Below, piece after piece: positions 8,612-16,973 of a DNA stretch of 64,000 nt (within the stretch, counting starts at the first letter, position 1; every line of letters starts with the position of its first letter). The position numbers were made by a program, and so were the translations under genes. Source of the DNA: Neolewinella marina (lineage in GTDB: Bacteria > Bacteroidota > Bacteroidia > Chitinophagales > Saprospiraceae); NCBI RefSeq assembly GCF_002631205.1, contig NZ_PDLO01000010.1, forward strand, positions 1-64,000. Direction: 5' to 3'. Under the pieces are notes generated by a model. The model saw nothing but the letters and a program-made list of their open reading frames with translations. It was not told the origin of the DNA and searched no databases.

Positions 8612-9409
8612 TTATTCTGGATTGTGGTCCCAAAAATACTGTTCGTTACTAACATTGATGGGAAAACCAGTGGGAATAAAACTATCAACCGGGAAAAAAT
8701 CTGATTTTTTATAGAAGAATGTGTCACTCTCAGATTTACCCATGTTTTGGAGAATCTTCCTGTCAGTAATCGTGTCAGTTCCATAATATTCAAGGCGGAA
8801 CAGCTTTCTGGCTGATAATAAAAAGGGCTCAGGACCTTTATAAGAAACTAAGGTATACCAGTACATGTCTTTTCTAGTATTAATGTGAAAGCGATAGTAG
8901 ATTGACTCTCCAAAAGCAAGTGTGAAAGGTTCTCCAAAATACTGCCATCCGTTGTGCGATAGATTTCCAATGTTCTCTGATTTATAGAAATTGAAGGTTT
9001 CTTCAGTCATAATTCCATTGCGCATCGATTGTTTTATTTGCTCCGGGGGGAAATATTTTACCACTACATCATTAAGATTGTCGTTAGGGCCAACTTCAAT
9101 TTTAAATCTATACCAAGTTTCGCTACCTCTATAAAAAGGTTGAGTAGAAATGACTAGATTTTCGGCGTTGCCTTTATATTGATTTATAATCTCGTCTTTT
9201 GATTTTATAACCTCCTCCAATAATGCTATATCTCGATCTTTTACCTCAATTTCTGAATTTTTTGCATCTATTCCTTGCCAGTACGCCAAAATGAAGGTGG
9301 CCAGCGCAAAACAGAATATCCAAAAGCCATATCCTTTGCCTTTTTCTAAGTATATTCCAAAATATACACTTACGAAAGCTATCAGCGAGGTGGCTATAAT
9401 TAAGGCCAT
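8612..9409 (-). CDS. Membrane-anchored protein with coiled coil, unknown function
   Basis: The 265-residue product has two transmembrane segments near the N-terminus (about 2-20 and 28-46). A short charged coiled-coil stretch follows (about 50-80, rich in E, K, D and I), then a soluble beta-rich domain with many aromatic residues. It matches no family I recognise. Base composition is far more AT-rich than the surrounding core genome, pointing to horizontal acquisition. The arrangement suggests an inner-membrane anchor holding a sensor or binding domain on one side. Confidence 0.65.
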   Translation of the reverse strand: MALIIATSLIAFVSVYFGIYLEKGKGYGFWIFCFALATFILAYWQGIDAKNSEIEVKDRDIALLEEVIKSKDEIINQYKGNAENLVISTQPFYRGSETWYRFKIEVGPNDNLNDVVVKYFPPEQIKQSMRNGIMTEETFNFYKSENIGNLSHNGWQYFGEPFTLAFGESIYYRFHINTRKDMYWYTLVSYKGPEPFLLSARKLFRLEYYGTDTITDRKILQNMGKSESDTFFYKKSDFFPVDSFIPTGFPINVSNEQYFWDHNPE

Positions 9410-9489
9410 AAGTAAAGAATAATTTAAAAGTGTGTATGTGCTCGAGAGAAGAAGATAAAGCGACTACCAAAAATAGTAACTTAATTGAT

Positions 9490-9499
9490 ATGCGGCTAA
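9490..9499. repeat. 10-bp direct repeat flanking a GC-rich block, left copy
   Basis: ATGCGGCTAA here is repeated exactly at 10031-10040. The continuation CAACGCGCC gives a word similar to the recombination-site ends seen in cassette-like islands, but a full integron site cannot be drawn. Confidence 0.4.
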
Positions 9500-10030
9500 C
9501 AACGCGCCAACTCCATTAAGCTAAGCAACTAAGCGCCATACCGGAGCGTCCATCAGGGCTACTCTTCGACCGCTATTGCGGCAAGCCAGGCTGGAAAGTA
9601 ACTTTAGGGTATAGCGTCCCCGTCCGGCCGTGAGGCGGCCCGTGCCGTGACCGGGTAGTCCATTAGAGTGCCGAGCGATAGTTGGGTCTCCCGATAGGGA
9701 TCGGGACAGCCAGTAAACGTGTCGGACCTGACTCCGCATGATCCCTCTTAGTCGAACACGGCTCCGGCGGGGCGTATAGGGTTCCAGGTGGTGGACCAGT
9801 TCGTCCAGCAGGACCTTGGTGCGGGTGCGCCAGCGCCCCAAACCGTCCAGGAAGAGAGGGGGGCAGCCACCGTTTGTACAAGCCGGCGGTGAGGTTTTGA
9901 GTGTCGATGAAGGCTTTTCGAAGACGACCTTGAGGCTGGCTGAGGTCCGAATACTTACTGGAAAAGCCAGCCTGCGGTGGTGGCCCCGTCGGATGACATT
10001 CATTTACACCGTACAATGCTGAGTGAGAGA

Positions 10031-10040
10031 ATGCGGCTAA
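10031..10040. repeat. 10-bp direct repeat flanking a GC-rich block, right copy
   Basis: This is an exact copy of the ATGCGGCTAA word at 9490-9499, just before the start of the next AT-rich gene. A related word (ATGCGCAGAACACCGCG) sits at 11498-11514, after the third island gene. Confidence 0.4.
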
Positions 10041-10084
10041 TCAAGCTATCATTGCACCAATTTTAAAATTGAACCATCACATCC

Positions 10085-10690
10085 TTGAAACAACAGATTA
10101 GACGCAGGCATCTTTATAGAACTTTGATCTTGATGCTATTTGTCATGGTGTCAAAGATTGCGTATGCATGTATATGTTTACCTACGCCAATAGCAGAAGA
10201 GGGCTCTACGGATGGATACGAGGTGGTGTTTAAAGGAGAATTGATTGAAATTAATAGAACTGAAATACATTTTGAAGAAACGAACGACACGTTTCCAGTA
10301 GAAATAAATTCTTATGCCATTGAAAAGTCCTTCAAGGGGGCCACTATGGTCGGCGACACTTTGGAGATTTATCAATTTGGAATAGGTTGTACAAACGGTA
10401 GAGGTCTTACAGATTTAAATTCGAGCTTTATCATTGGTGCCTTCAGACACAAAGCTGCACATGAAGATTGGCCTGACCTGTCCGAGTTCCTTCAGGCGAA
10501 CCTGTGCTCTCTTTCTATTTCGGAAAACGATGAGCCCAGCTACAGTGATGGCATATCAATTTTACTGGAAAGATCAGAATTGGCATTTAGAAAAGATTTC
10601 CAAGATAAATTCGCGATTCCTCTAGTAGTATTGTTGGCCACTTGCATTACTGTTTTCACCATGTTCTTTTTGCGGTCAGATTTAAAGTGA
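10085..10690 (+). CDS. Secreted, C-terminally anchored protein with TIMP/netrin-like N-terminus
   Basis: The 201-residue product begins with a basic signal peptide whose cleavage leaves ACICLPTPI. A cysteine pair at the mature N-terminus followed by VVFKGELIEI is the pattern of bacterial proteins with a tissue-inhibitor-of-metalloproteinase/netrin-like domain. Further cysteines lie at GIGCTNG and NLCSL. A transmembrane helix near residues 175-195 followed by a short basic tail suggests membrane anchoring. The start is a TTG, and the ATG at 10131 would shorten the signal. The gene is AT-rich. The family call is tentative. Confidence 0.6.
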   Translation: MKQQIRRRHLYRTLILMLFVMVSKIAYACICLPTPIAEEGSTDGYEVVFKGELIEINRTEIHFEETNDTFPVEINSYAIEKSFKGATMVGDTLEIYQFGIGCTNGRGLTDLNSSFIIGAFRHKAAHEDWPDLSEFLQANLCSLSISENDEPSYSDGISILLERSELAFRKDFQDKFAIPLVVLLATCITVFTMFFLRSDLK

Positions 10691-10765
10691 GGTAAGGCTA
10701 TCTGCCATTAAGAGCTTCATCAAAATAATCAACCGGACTACATAGGACATCACTTAGATAAAAGC

Positions 10766-11497
10766 ATGAAGAATGGTACCAAACCATACACTTGCAAAGT
10801 ACAAGGAAATTTAAATGGGTCAATTGCAATATCTATGGATGGAATACCATCGTTGTCCGACAAGTATGATAAGCATGTATCAAATGATCTATTATTGGCA
10901 ATAAAGAAAGATCTATTGATTGATCCAATGGGAACGGAAGAAAATAATTACAAAACAAAATTGATCGATCGAGTGATGACAAAACTTTCTCGTTCAATGA
11001 CGATATATCGTAGCCAGGCTTCAAATTTAAGAGGAGTCATGACCGAACTGAAGTTAACAACAACTGTCGGAGCTTCGATCAATAGAGTATTTGATCTAGC
11101 GAGAAGTATTGATCTACACAGAAGCTCGATGGACTCTACAAAGGAGGAAGTAGTATCGGGTAATAAAGAAGGATTGATCGAGCTAGGACAACGGGTTCGG
11201 TGGAGGGCTAAACATTTAGGCTTTTGGCGAGAACTAGAAGTGGAAATCACTCAAATGGATCCACCGTATAGTTTTACGGATGAGATGATTGATGGAGACT
11301 TTAGCTATATGCAGCATCACCATGAGTTTAAATCGTTGAGTCAGCACTCAACCATAATGATCGATCACTTCAAGTTTGCTTCGCCATACGGGTGGATAGG
11401 TAGAGTATTCAACAAGCTGTATTTAAACCGGTATATGTATAATCTACTAAAAGATCGGAATGCTTATATAAAAGCGGTAGCGGAGAATAAAATATGA
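10766..11497 (+). CDS. SRPBCC family protein with an extra N-terminal region
   Basis: Residues 92-243 match the SRPBCC/START-like family of about 150 residues typical of soil bacteria (VFDLARSIDLHRSSM, then RVRWRAKHLGFWRELE, then YGWIGRVFNKLYLNRYM). These proteins form a ligand-binding cavity. The ligand is unknown. The family normally starts at the position of the internal ATG at 11039, which is preceded by a rare good GAGGAG ribosome-binding sequence. The first 91 residues are in frame without a stop and look protein-like but are not part of the domain. So either this is a fusion or the true gene is 11039-11497. AT-rich, island gene. Confidence 0.65.
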   Translation: MKNGTKPYTCKVQGNLNGSIAISMDGIPSLSDKYDKHVSNDLLLAIKKDLLIDPMGTEENNYKTKLIDRVMTKLSRSMTIYRSQASNLRGVMTELKLTTTVGASINRVFDLARSIDLHRSSMDSTKEEVVSGNKEGLIELGQRVRWRAKHLGFWRELEVEITQMDPPYSFTDEMIDGDFSYMQHHHEFKSLSQHSTIMIDHFKFASPYGWIGRVFNKLYLNRYMYNLLKDRNAYIKAVAENKI

Positions 11498-11708
11498 ATG
11501 CGCAGAACACCGCGTTGGGCTCCGTACGCTGAACCGGCCAGTCCAGCAAAACCATGGCACCCGCGCGTGCCGCCCGAAAAGCGTGGACAGTCCCCACGTA
11601 GTCTGTTTGCTGCCATAGCGAAAACCCTTATCTTATAAATGGCCTACAGGTACTCCTCTCGCAAGGGGGACCCTACCGGTCATGTAACAACCAAAACGCA
11701 GCACAACC
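11498..11708. other. Right edge of the AT-rich island
   Basis: GC-rich composition returns immediately after the stop codon. The region starts with ATGCGCAGAACACCGCG, which contains GCGTTGGGC, a word matching the core of integron recombination sites. It also holds the genome-dispersed word GGCACCCGCGCG at 11556-11567. No gene was found. Confidence 0.4.
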
Positions 11709-12590
11709 ATGGAAAGCAGGACAATAGCGGTGATCGGAGCCACGGGCGCCCAGGGCAAGGGAGTAGTCCATGCCCTGGTCCGGGAAGGCTCCTTTACGGT
11801 GCGGGCCATCACCCGTAAGCCGGATGACTACGGGGGCAAAGCCGATGCGGTAGTACACGGCGACCTGACGGACCCGGATTCGTTGACCCACGCCTTCCAG
11901 GATGCATACGGGGCGTTCGTCGTCACCAATTTCTGGGAAGGCGCAGATGAACTGGCCCAGGGCAAGCAGGCCGTGCAGGCGGCCCGGGAGGCAGGGGTAA
12001 AGCACTTCGTATGGTCCACCCTGCCGAACGTGGAAGAGATAAGCTCCGGGAAGTTCGAGGTGCCGCACTTCACCGGGAAGGCCAAGGTGGACGGGTACGT
12101 CAGGCGGGCCGGTTTCCCGTACTACAGCTTCGTGCAGGCACCCTTCTATTTTCAGAACCTGTCTGGCATGCTCGGTCCGCAAGCCCAAGCGGACGGTTCT
12201 ACGGGATGGACGCTACCCATCGACCCGGCGAAGGAGGTTATCCACATGGGCGACGTGAACGACCTGGGCAAAGTGGTGGCGGGGGCCTTCCTCCACCCCG
12301 ACAAGGTGGGCAAAGGCAGCTATCTGTCGCTGGCGGCCGGGGCCTATAGCTTCAACGATGTGCTAGAGGCTTACCAGGCCAACGGGAAGGAGTATACTTT
12401 CAACCGGGTACCTGGAGAGCAATTCTCAACCTTCTTTGAAGGGGCGGGGGAAATTGAGCAGATGCTGGCCTACTTCGAGGCGTACACCTACCTGGGGCCG
12501 GATTCGGAGAATAGCCTCCAATCGGCCAGGGAGGTGGCAACGGGAAAATTCAAGTCCCTGAGTGAATGGGTCAAGCAGAATGTAGGTTGA
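11709..12590 (+). CDS. NmrA/HSCARG-type NAD(P)-binding protein
   Basis: The 293-residue product is an atypical short-chain dehydrogenase of the NmrA type. The N-terminal dinucleotide-binding motif is VIGATGAQGKGVV (residues 8-20). A second strand follows with RAITRKPDDYGGKADAVVHGDL, then FVVTNFWEG and HFVWSTLPNVEE. The family includes redox-sensing NADP(H) binders and nitrogen-repression regulators. Many bacterial members act as oxidoreductases or have no known reaction. It is soluble and cytoplasmic. It stands alone, with a convergent rhodanese gene 59 bases downstream. Length is normal for the family. Confidence 0.88.
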   Translation: MESRTIAVIGATGAQGKGVVHALVREGSFTVRAITRKPDDYGGKADAVVHGDLTDPDSLTHAFQDAYGAFVVTNFWEGADELAQGKQAVQAAREAGVKHFVWSTLPNVEEISSGKFEVPHFTGKAKVDGYVRRAGFPYYSFVQAPFYFQNLSGMLGPQAQADGSTGWTLPIDPAKEVIHMGDVNDLGKVVAGAFLHPDKVGKGSYLSLAAGAYSFNDVLEAYQANGKEYTFNRVPGEQFSTFFEGAGEIEQMLAYFEAYTYLGPDSENSLQSAREVATGKFKSLSEWVKQNVG

Positions 12591-12649
12591 GGTCTGAGGA
12601 ATAGGTGGCCGACGATTCCGCCCCCAGTGATGCGGCGAGCACGCGTCAA

Positions 12650-12946
12650 TTACAACCCATCCCAGCGCCCGCCATTAATCGCCTCGATGCCGTTGGCCTG
12701 CAGTTGACGGGCCGCGATACCGCTGCGGTTACCGGAGCGGCAGCAGGTGATGATGGGCTGTTTCAACTGCCGCAGTTTCAGCATGGATTGCTCCAATTCC
12801 TGCAGGGGAATATTGATGCTGTCTTCGCGGTGGCCCTGCTGGAATTCCTGGCGGGTGCGCACGTCGACGATCGTTCCCTGGGCCAGGGTGTCGGGGGAGA
12901 TCTTTTCGTTGGATCCGCCGAAGAGTTTGGTTAGTAAGTCTAGCAT
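12650..12946 (-). CDS. Rhodanese-like sulfurtransferase
   Basis: The single rhodanese domain has 98 residues and no signal peptide. The active-site loop CRSGNRSG is intact with catalytic cysteine 69, and the structural motif VDVRTRQEFQQGHREDSINIPL is present. It transfers sulfane sulfur from a donor persulfide or thiosulfate to a thiol acceptor. The neighbouring gene on the same strand (13101-14348) encodes a sulfide:quinone oxidoreductase, whose persulfide products are natural substrates, so a shared role in sulfide oxidation or detoxification is likely. A gap of about 150 bases separates the two. Confidence 0.92.
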   Translation of the reverse strand: MLDLLTKLFGGSNEKISPDTLAQGTIVDVRTRQEFQQGHREDSINIPLQELEQSMLKLRQLKQPIITCCRSGNRSGIAARQLQANGIEAINGGRWDGL

Positions 12947-13100
12947 AACATCATGTTGGGTAAAGGCATCGATCCGCTGGGATCGTGCGCTATGTGATGA
13001 GCGAGGTGCTGTTTCGCTACCCTACAAAGGTCGGGGGTGGGCCGGCCGCAGTCGGTGATGCAGGTCACAGTAGCACGATCTTTCAATCCGGATCGGTGGG

Positions 13101-14348
13101 CTACACCTCCTGCCCCTTCAGCATCTGGTTCCAGTACATGTAGGGCAGCATATACTTCTTGAGCAGCCAGAGGCGGAAGTGTTCCTTGGAGCTGTCCTTG
13201 ATGAGCATTTGCTTCAGCTTGGGATCGGGGGTAAAGTTGTTGTCGTAGTCGAATTCGGCCAGTACCATCTGCCCGTAGTCGGTGACGAGGGGGCAGGAGG
13301 AGTAGCCGTTGTAGGACATATTGCCCATCCGCTCGTGCTGGATCAGGCGGTGGAGGTTGTCCACGATTACGGGCACCTGCTTGCGGATGGCGGCTCCGGT
13401 TTTGGCGGTGGGAACACCGGCCACGTCGCCGAGGCTGAAGACGTTCGTGTAGCGGGTGTGCTGCAGGGTGTGTTTGTCGACGTCGACCCAGCCCTTGGCG
13501 TTGGCCAGGGAGGAGGACCGAACGAAGGCGGGAGCCACCGAGGGCGGGGCCGTGTGGAGCATGTCGTAATGGATACCGGTGAGGTCGCCGTCGGTTTCGG
13601 TACGCACGTCCTTGTGGTTATACTCCTTCATGTGGTCGGCGAAGCGGTACCAGGCGATGCGGTTGGGCCCGTCGACCCTGGTGAGCTGGTAGCCAAAGCG
13701 GAGGTTGATGTCTTTACGGTCCACCACCTCCATGAGCGTTTTGGCGATCTGCTTGATGCCGAAGATGATGGTGCCGGAGGTGGCGAAGACCACTTCCACC
13801 CGGTCGCGCATGCCTTCGTTGGCCCAGTGGCTCTCGGCGAGGTACATGATCTTCTGGGGGGCGCCGCCGCACTTGATCGGGGTGGTGGGCTGGGTGAAAA
13901 GCGCCGTACCGCCCTGAAAGTTCTTGATGACCCGCCAGGTATGCTCGGGGTCGGTGTAGACGCTGCAGACGACGCCCTTGTCGATGGCATCCCCCAGGCC
14001 GGGCACCAGGCTGAAGTCGTAGGCCAGGCCGGGCGCCACTACGAGGTAGTCGTAGGTGATGTCTCCGCTGCTGCCCGTATGTACCGTATTGTTTTCCGGG
14101 TCGAAGCCGGTGGCGCGGTCCTGTATCCAGGCGGTCTTGCCGGGGATGACGGAGCCCATGGGGCGGGCCGTCCTGGCGTAGTTGTAGGTGCCGGCCCCGA
14201 CGAGGGTCCAGGCGGGCTGGTAGTAGTGGGTATCGGCGGGTTCGATGATGGCAATGTCGGTTAGCTCCTTTTGCTTGATGAGCTGGGCGGCCGTCATGAT
14301 GCCACCGGTACCGCCGCCGATGATGAGGATTTGATAATGGTTGGGCAT
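13101..14348 (-). CDS. sqr: Sulfide:quinone oxidoreductase (mitochondrial-like type)
   Basis: The 415-residue flavoprotein oxidises sulfide and passes electrons to the membrane quinone pool. The FAD-binding motif GGGTGGIMTA starts at residue 11. The redox cysteines are visible: C160 in PIKCGGAPQKIMYL and C352 in YSSCPLVT, both strongly conserved in the type close to human SQOR, plus a further C128. FSLGDVAGVPTAKTG is the second FAD contact. The hydrophobic, aromatic C-terminus fits membrane docking. The start is at 14348 (MPNHYQ), since the frame extending to 14441 lacks family similarity. A rhodanese gene follows downstream. Confidence 0.92.
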   Translation of the reverse strand: MPNHYQILIIGGGTGGIMTAAQLIKQKELTDIAIIEPADTHYYQPAWTLVGAGTYNYARTARPMGSVIPGKTAWIQDRATGFDPENNTVHTGSSGDITYDYLVVAPGLAYDFSLVPGLGDAIDKGVVCSVYTDPEHTWRVIKNFQGGTALFTQPTTPIKCGGAPQKIMYLAESHWANEGMRDRVEVVFATSGTIIFGIKQIAKTLMEVVDRKDINLRFGYQLTRVDGPNRIAWYRFADHMKEYNHKDVRTETDGDLTGIHYDMLHTAPPSVAPAFVRSSSLANAKGWVDVDKHTLQHTRYTNVFSLGDVAGVPTAKTGAAIRKQVPVIVDNLHRLIQHERMGNMSYNGYSSCPLVTDYGQMVLAEFDYDNNFTPDPKLKQMLIKDSSKEHFRLWLLKKYMLPYMYWNQMLKGQEV

Positions 14349-14585
14349 GGAGCGTTGAGGTTTCTCCAAAATTATCCGGGGGGCGCCGGCCGGTTGCTGA
14401 TATCCATCACTGCGGACGACCGAATGCATCACCACTCGCACCCCACATTACCCGCTGGAATGCCGGGACCCAGTCGCCCGCGTTTGCCTGGATACCGCAG
14501 AACGCCTAAATTAAATGGCATAAGTGAGCACCCCATTTGCCATATCCGCATCCGTCGTTTGACCGGTAGCGCAAGTAACCCCGCC

Positions 14586-15458
14586 ATGCGATTCACCCTT
14601 TGCTTTTTCCTGATGCTGCAAGCCTGTTGGCTGCCGGCACAGATCATTGACGTACACCTCCACGGTTATACCGACCAGGACTACTGGGGCGGGCGACCGC
14701 ACCCGTCCGGCGCGGAGTCGCCCCCGACCGCCGGGGAGCATATGCGGCAGACGATCGCACTGATGGACCAGCACGACATTGAGTATGCGGTGGTGAGCGG
14801 CTCCCCCGAGGCTACCGCCCAATACGTCGCGGCGGATCCCCGCTTCATTCCGGGGTATATGGATGACGGGTCACTAATTCCCGTCTCCGAATTTGAGCAG
14901 CTTATCAAGGAGGGCAGGATCAAGGTATTCGGGGAGGTCAGCGGGGTGTACCGGGGTGCTACCCTGAACGATTCCATCTATCAACCCTACCTCGCCCTTT
15001 GCGAGGAGTACGGCATCCCCGTGGCCTACCATACCGGCGGTGGCCCGCCCATGACGCCCTACCGGTGCTGTCCGGAGTTCCGGATCTCCCTGGGCGACCC
15101 CTTCCTCATCGAGGACGTGCTCGTGCGGTACCCCAGGCTCCAGCTCTCCCTGATGCACGGCGGGGAGGTCTTTTTCGAACACGCCGTACGGATGATGACC
15201 ATGTACCTCCACCTCTATGTCGACCTGGGCGTACTGCTCTGGGCCGCACCGCCGGTGCAGGACTACGCCGTCCGCCTGCTGAAGCTGGCCAAGCAGCACG
15301 GCGTCCTCGACCGGGTGATGTTCGGTTCCGACCAGATGGTGTGGCCGGGAGGTATCACGAAGTCCGTGGAGTTCCTGAATTCCCTCGACTTCCTCACGGA
15401 GGAGGAAAAACGGATGATCCTTTACGATAATGCGAAGCGGTTCCTTAAGCTGGAGTAG
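14586..15458 (+). CDS. Exported amidohydrolase family protein
   Basis: The 290-residue product has a signal peptide (about 1-18, ending LPAQ). An amidohydrolase-2 (TIM-barrel) domain follows. The metal-binding pair is in IIDVHLHGY just after the signal. Later blocks are VAYHTGGG, LSLMHGG and FGSDQMVWPG, the last with the conserved aspartate. Members hydrolyse or decarboxylate cyclic and aromatic acids. The substrate here is unknown, and periplasmic location is unusual for the group. The start is at 14586. The longer frame to 14271 overlaps the promoter region of the divergent sqr gene and is not protein-like. Confidence 0.82.
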   Translation: MRFTLCFFLMLQACWLPAQIIDVHLHGYTDQDYWGGRPHPSGAESPPTAGEHMRQTIALMDQHDIEYAVVSGSPEATAQYVAADPRFIPGYMDDGSLIPVSEFEQLIKEGRIKVFGEVSGVYRGATLNDSIYQPYLALCEEYGIPVAYHTGGGPPMTPYRCCPEFRISLGDPFLIEDVLVRYPRLQLSLMHGGEVFFEHAVRMMTMYLHLYVDLGVLLWAAPPVQDYAVRLLKLAKQHGVLDRVMFGSDQMVWPGGITKSVEFLNSLDFLTEEEKRMILYDNAKRFLKLE

Positions 15459-15750
15459 GTGCCGGGTGGGCCACCTACGCGCTGCGTGGGCAGGTGTTCA
15501 GGCTACCGCAGATTACGCAGATTGGTCGCAGATTGATTTCGGTAGTATCCTCCTTCCTAATCACTGTCTTCCACTCGGCGAGTGGAAGCGCCCGCCTATG
15601 CGCCGCGTGGGCAAGCATTCAGGTTACCGCAGATTACACGGATTAGTCGCAGATTGATTTCGGTAGTATCCTCATTGCAATCACTGACTTCCACTCGGTG
15701 AGTGGAAGCGCCCGCCCACGCACCGCTTGGGCAACAATCCGCGTGAATCC

Positions 15751-15914
15751 GCGAAACCAAATCAGCGTACATCTGCGGTGAGAAGACGATACTCGCGGGG
15801 AAGCACCGGACCGCCCACGCGCCGCGTGGGCAGGTGTTCAGGCTACCGCAGATTAGTCGCAGATTTTCGCAGGCTTTCTGTCCTACTTCTCTATTGATGC
15901 CTTCCACTCGGCGA
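15751..15914. repeat. Long duplicated segment, copy 1 (164 bp)
   Basis: It matches 15963-16135 with one 9-bp deletion (one CGCAGATTA unit) and one substitution (TTGATG against TTGGTG). Near-identity over this length implies recent duplication within the hairpin array. Confidence 0.85.
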
Positions 15915-15962
15915 ATGGAAGCGCCCGCCTACGTGCAGCGTGGGCATAATCTGCGTGAATTA

Positions 15963-16135
15963 GCGAAACCAAATCAGCGTACATCTGCGGTGAGAAGACG
16001 ATACTCGCGGGGAAGCACCGGACCGCCCACGCGCCGCGTGGGCAGGTGTTCAGGCTACCGCAGATTACGCAGATTAGTCGCAGATTTTCGCAGGCTTTCT
16101 GTCCTACTTCTCTATTGGTGCCTTCCACTCGGCGA
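15963..16135. repeat. Long duplicated segment, copy 2 (173 bp)
   Basis: This is the partner of 15751-15914. It keeps the extra CGCAGATTA unit that copy 1 lacks. Confidence 0.85.
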
Positions 16136-16428
16136 GTGGAAGCGCCCGCCTATGCGTCGCGTAGGCAAGCATTCAGGTAACCGCAGATTACACAGATTGG
16201 TCGCAGATTGCTTCAGGCGTATATCCTCCTTCCCAATTAATGTCTTCCACTCGGCGAGTGGAAGCGCCCGCCTATGCGCAGCGTGCGCAACAATCCGCGT
16301 GAATCTGCGAAACCAAATCCGCGTACATCTGCGGTAAAAAAGGCACCACCCGCGAAGCGGGGAAAGCATTCAGCCAACCGCCAAAAAACATCCACCACGG
16401 CTATCTTCCCCGAAACTCCCCTACCCCG

Positions 16429-16950
16429 ATGCCCGCCTTCCCCCGCCTGATCACCGACCGCCTCCTGCTCACCCAGCTGACCGTGGATCATCTGCCCGCC
16501 CTTACCCGGCTCGCCAACGACCGCAGCGTATCCGACCACGTGGTGAACATCCCCCACCCGTACACCGAGATCAACGCCTCCCTGCGGCTGGGCTACGTGG
16601 CCCAGGGGTTCCGGGAGGGAAGCCGCTACTGCTTTGCCATCCTCCTCGGCGAGGAGCGGGAGTTCGTGGGGGAGGTAAGTCTGCACGAGCGCGACCGGGC
16701 CAACCGCGTAGCCGAACTCGGCTACTGGATCGGGGCGCCCTACCGCGGGCGGGGTTACGCCACGGAAGCGGTGGCCGCCGTGCTGGAATTCGGCTTCGCC
16801 CGGGCCGGATACGCCACCGTGTACGCCACCTGCAAGCCCGGCAACGCCGCCAGCGAAAAGGTGCTGGAGAACAACGGGATGCATATCTTCAAGGAGAACG
16901 CCCTCCAACGGGCCTACCGGCTGGACGCTCCGGTCGGGGAGCAGCCGTAA
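16429..16950 (+). CDS. GNAT family N-acetyltransferase (RimJ/RimL type)
   Basis: The 173-residue protein begins LITDRLLLTQLT, the usual start of the RimJ/RimL-like acetyltransferases. The acetyl-CoA-binding motif is GAPYRGRGYATEAV (about residues 103-116). The C-terminal CKPGNAASEKVLENNGM is also typical. It acetylates an amine, perhaps a protein N-terminus or small molecule. The acceptor cannot be told. It lies directly after the hairpin repeat array and 23 bases before the DNA-repair-like gene, which may be co-transcribed. Confidence 0.9.
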   Translation: MPAFPRLITDRLLLTQLTVDHLPALTRLANDRSVSDHVVNIPHPYTEINASLRLGYVAQGFREGSRYCFAILLGEEREFVGEVSLHERDRANRVAELGYWIGAPYRGRGYATEAVAAVLEFGFARAGYATVYATCKPGNAASEKVLENNGMHIFKENALQRAYRLDAPVGEQP

Positions 16951-16973
16951 AGCCACCACCAAAAAACACTGCC

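Larger units (their letters stand above)
9410..10084. other. Intergenic block containing an unidentified GC-rich segment
   Basis: The flanks are AT-rich but 9520-10005 is GC-rich like the host. Long open frames run on the minus strand in two phases (9521-10003 and 9663-10016). Neither has a recognisable motif or convincing composition. The segment is bracketed by exact 10-bp repeats ATGCGGCTAA at 9490-9499 and 10031-10040. It may be a decayed gene or a mobile fragment. I do not call a gene here. Confidence 0.5.
15459..16428. repeat. Array of hairpin repeats (970 bp, non-coding)
   Basis: The whole gap between two genes consists of interleaved repeat modules. Five copies of a hairpin with 9-bp arms (CTTCCACTC...GAGTGGAAG) start at 15568, 15688, 15901, 16122 and 16244. 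Each is followed by a GC-rich GCCCGCC...GCGTGGGC module. Two perfect GCCCACGC/GCGTGGGC hairpins lie at 15813-15831 and 16025-16043. Runs of CGCAGATTA words fill the rest. Segments 15751-15914 and 15963-16135 are near-identical apart from one 9-bp indel and a single base change. Open frames across it are repeat artefacts. Confidence 0.85.

Noticed and set aside
9490-11520. Full integron recombination sites
   Set aside because: Only single core-like words are visible. No paired cores and no integrase, so it is kept as a hint and not a feature.
15430-16369. Several short frames in the hairpin array
   Set aside because: They are translations of repeat units and duplicate one another.
15459-16428. 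CRISPR array
   Set aside because: The repeats are palindromic modules with irregular spacing (about 120-220 bases) and repeated, not unique, spacers. No cas genes.
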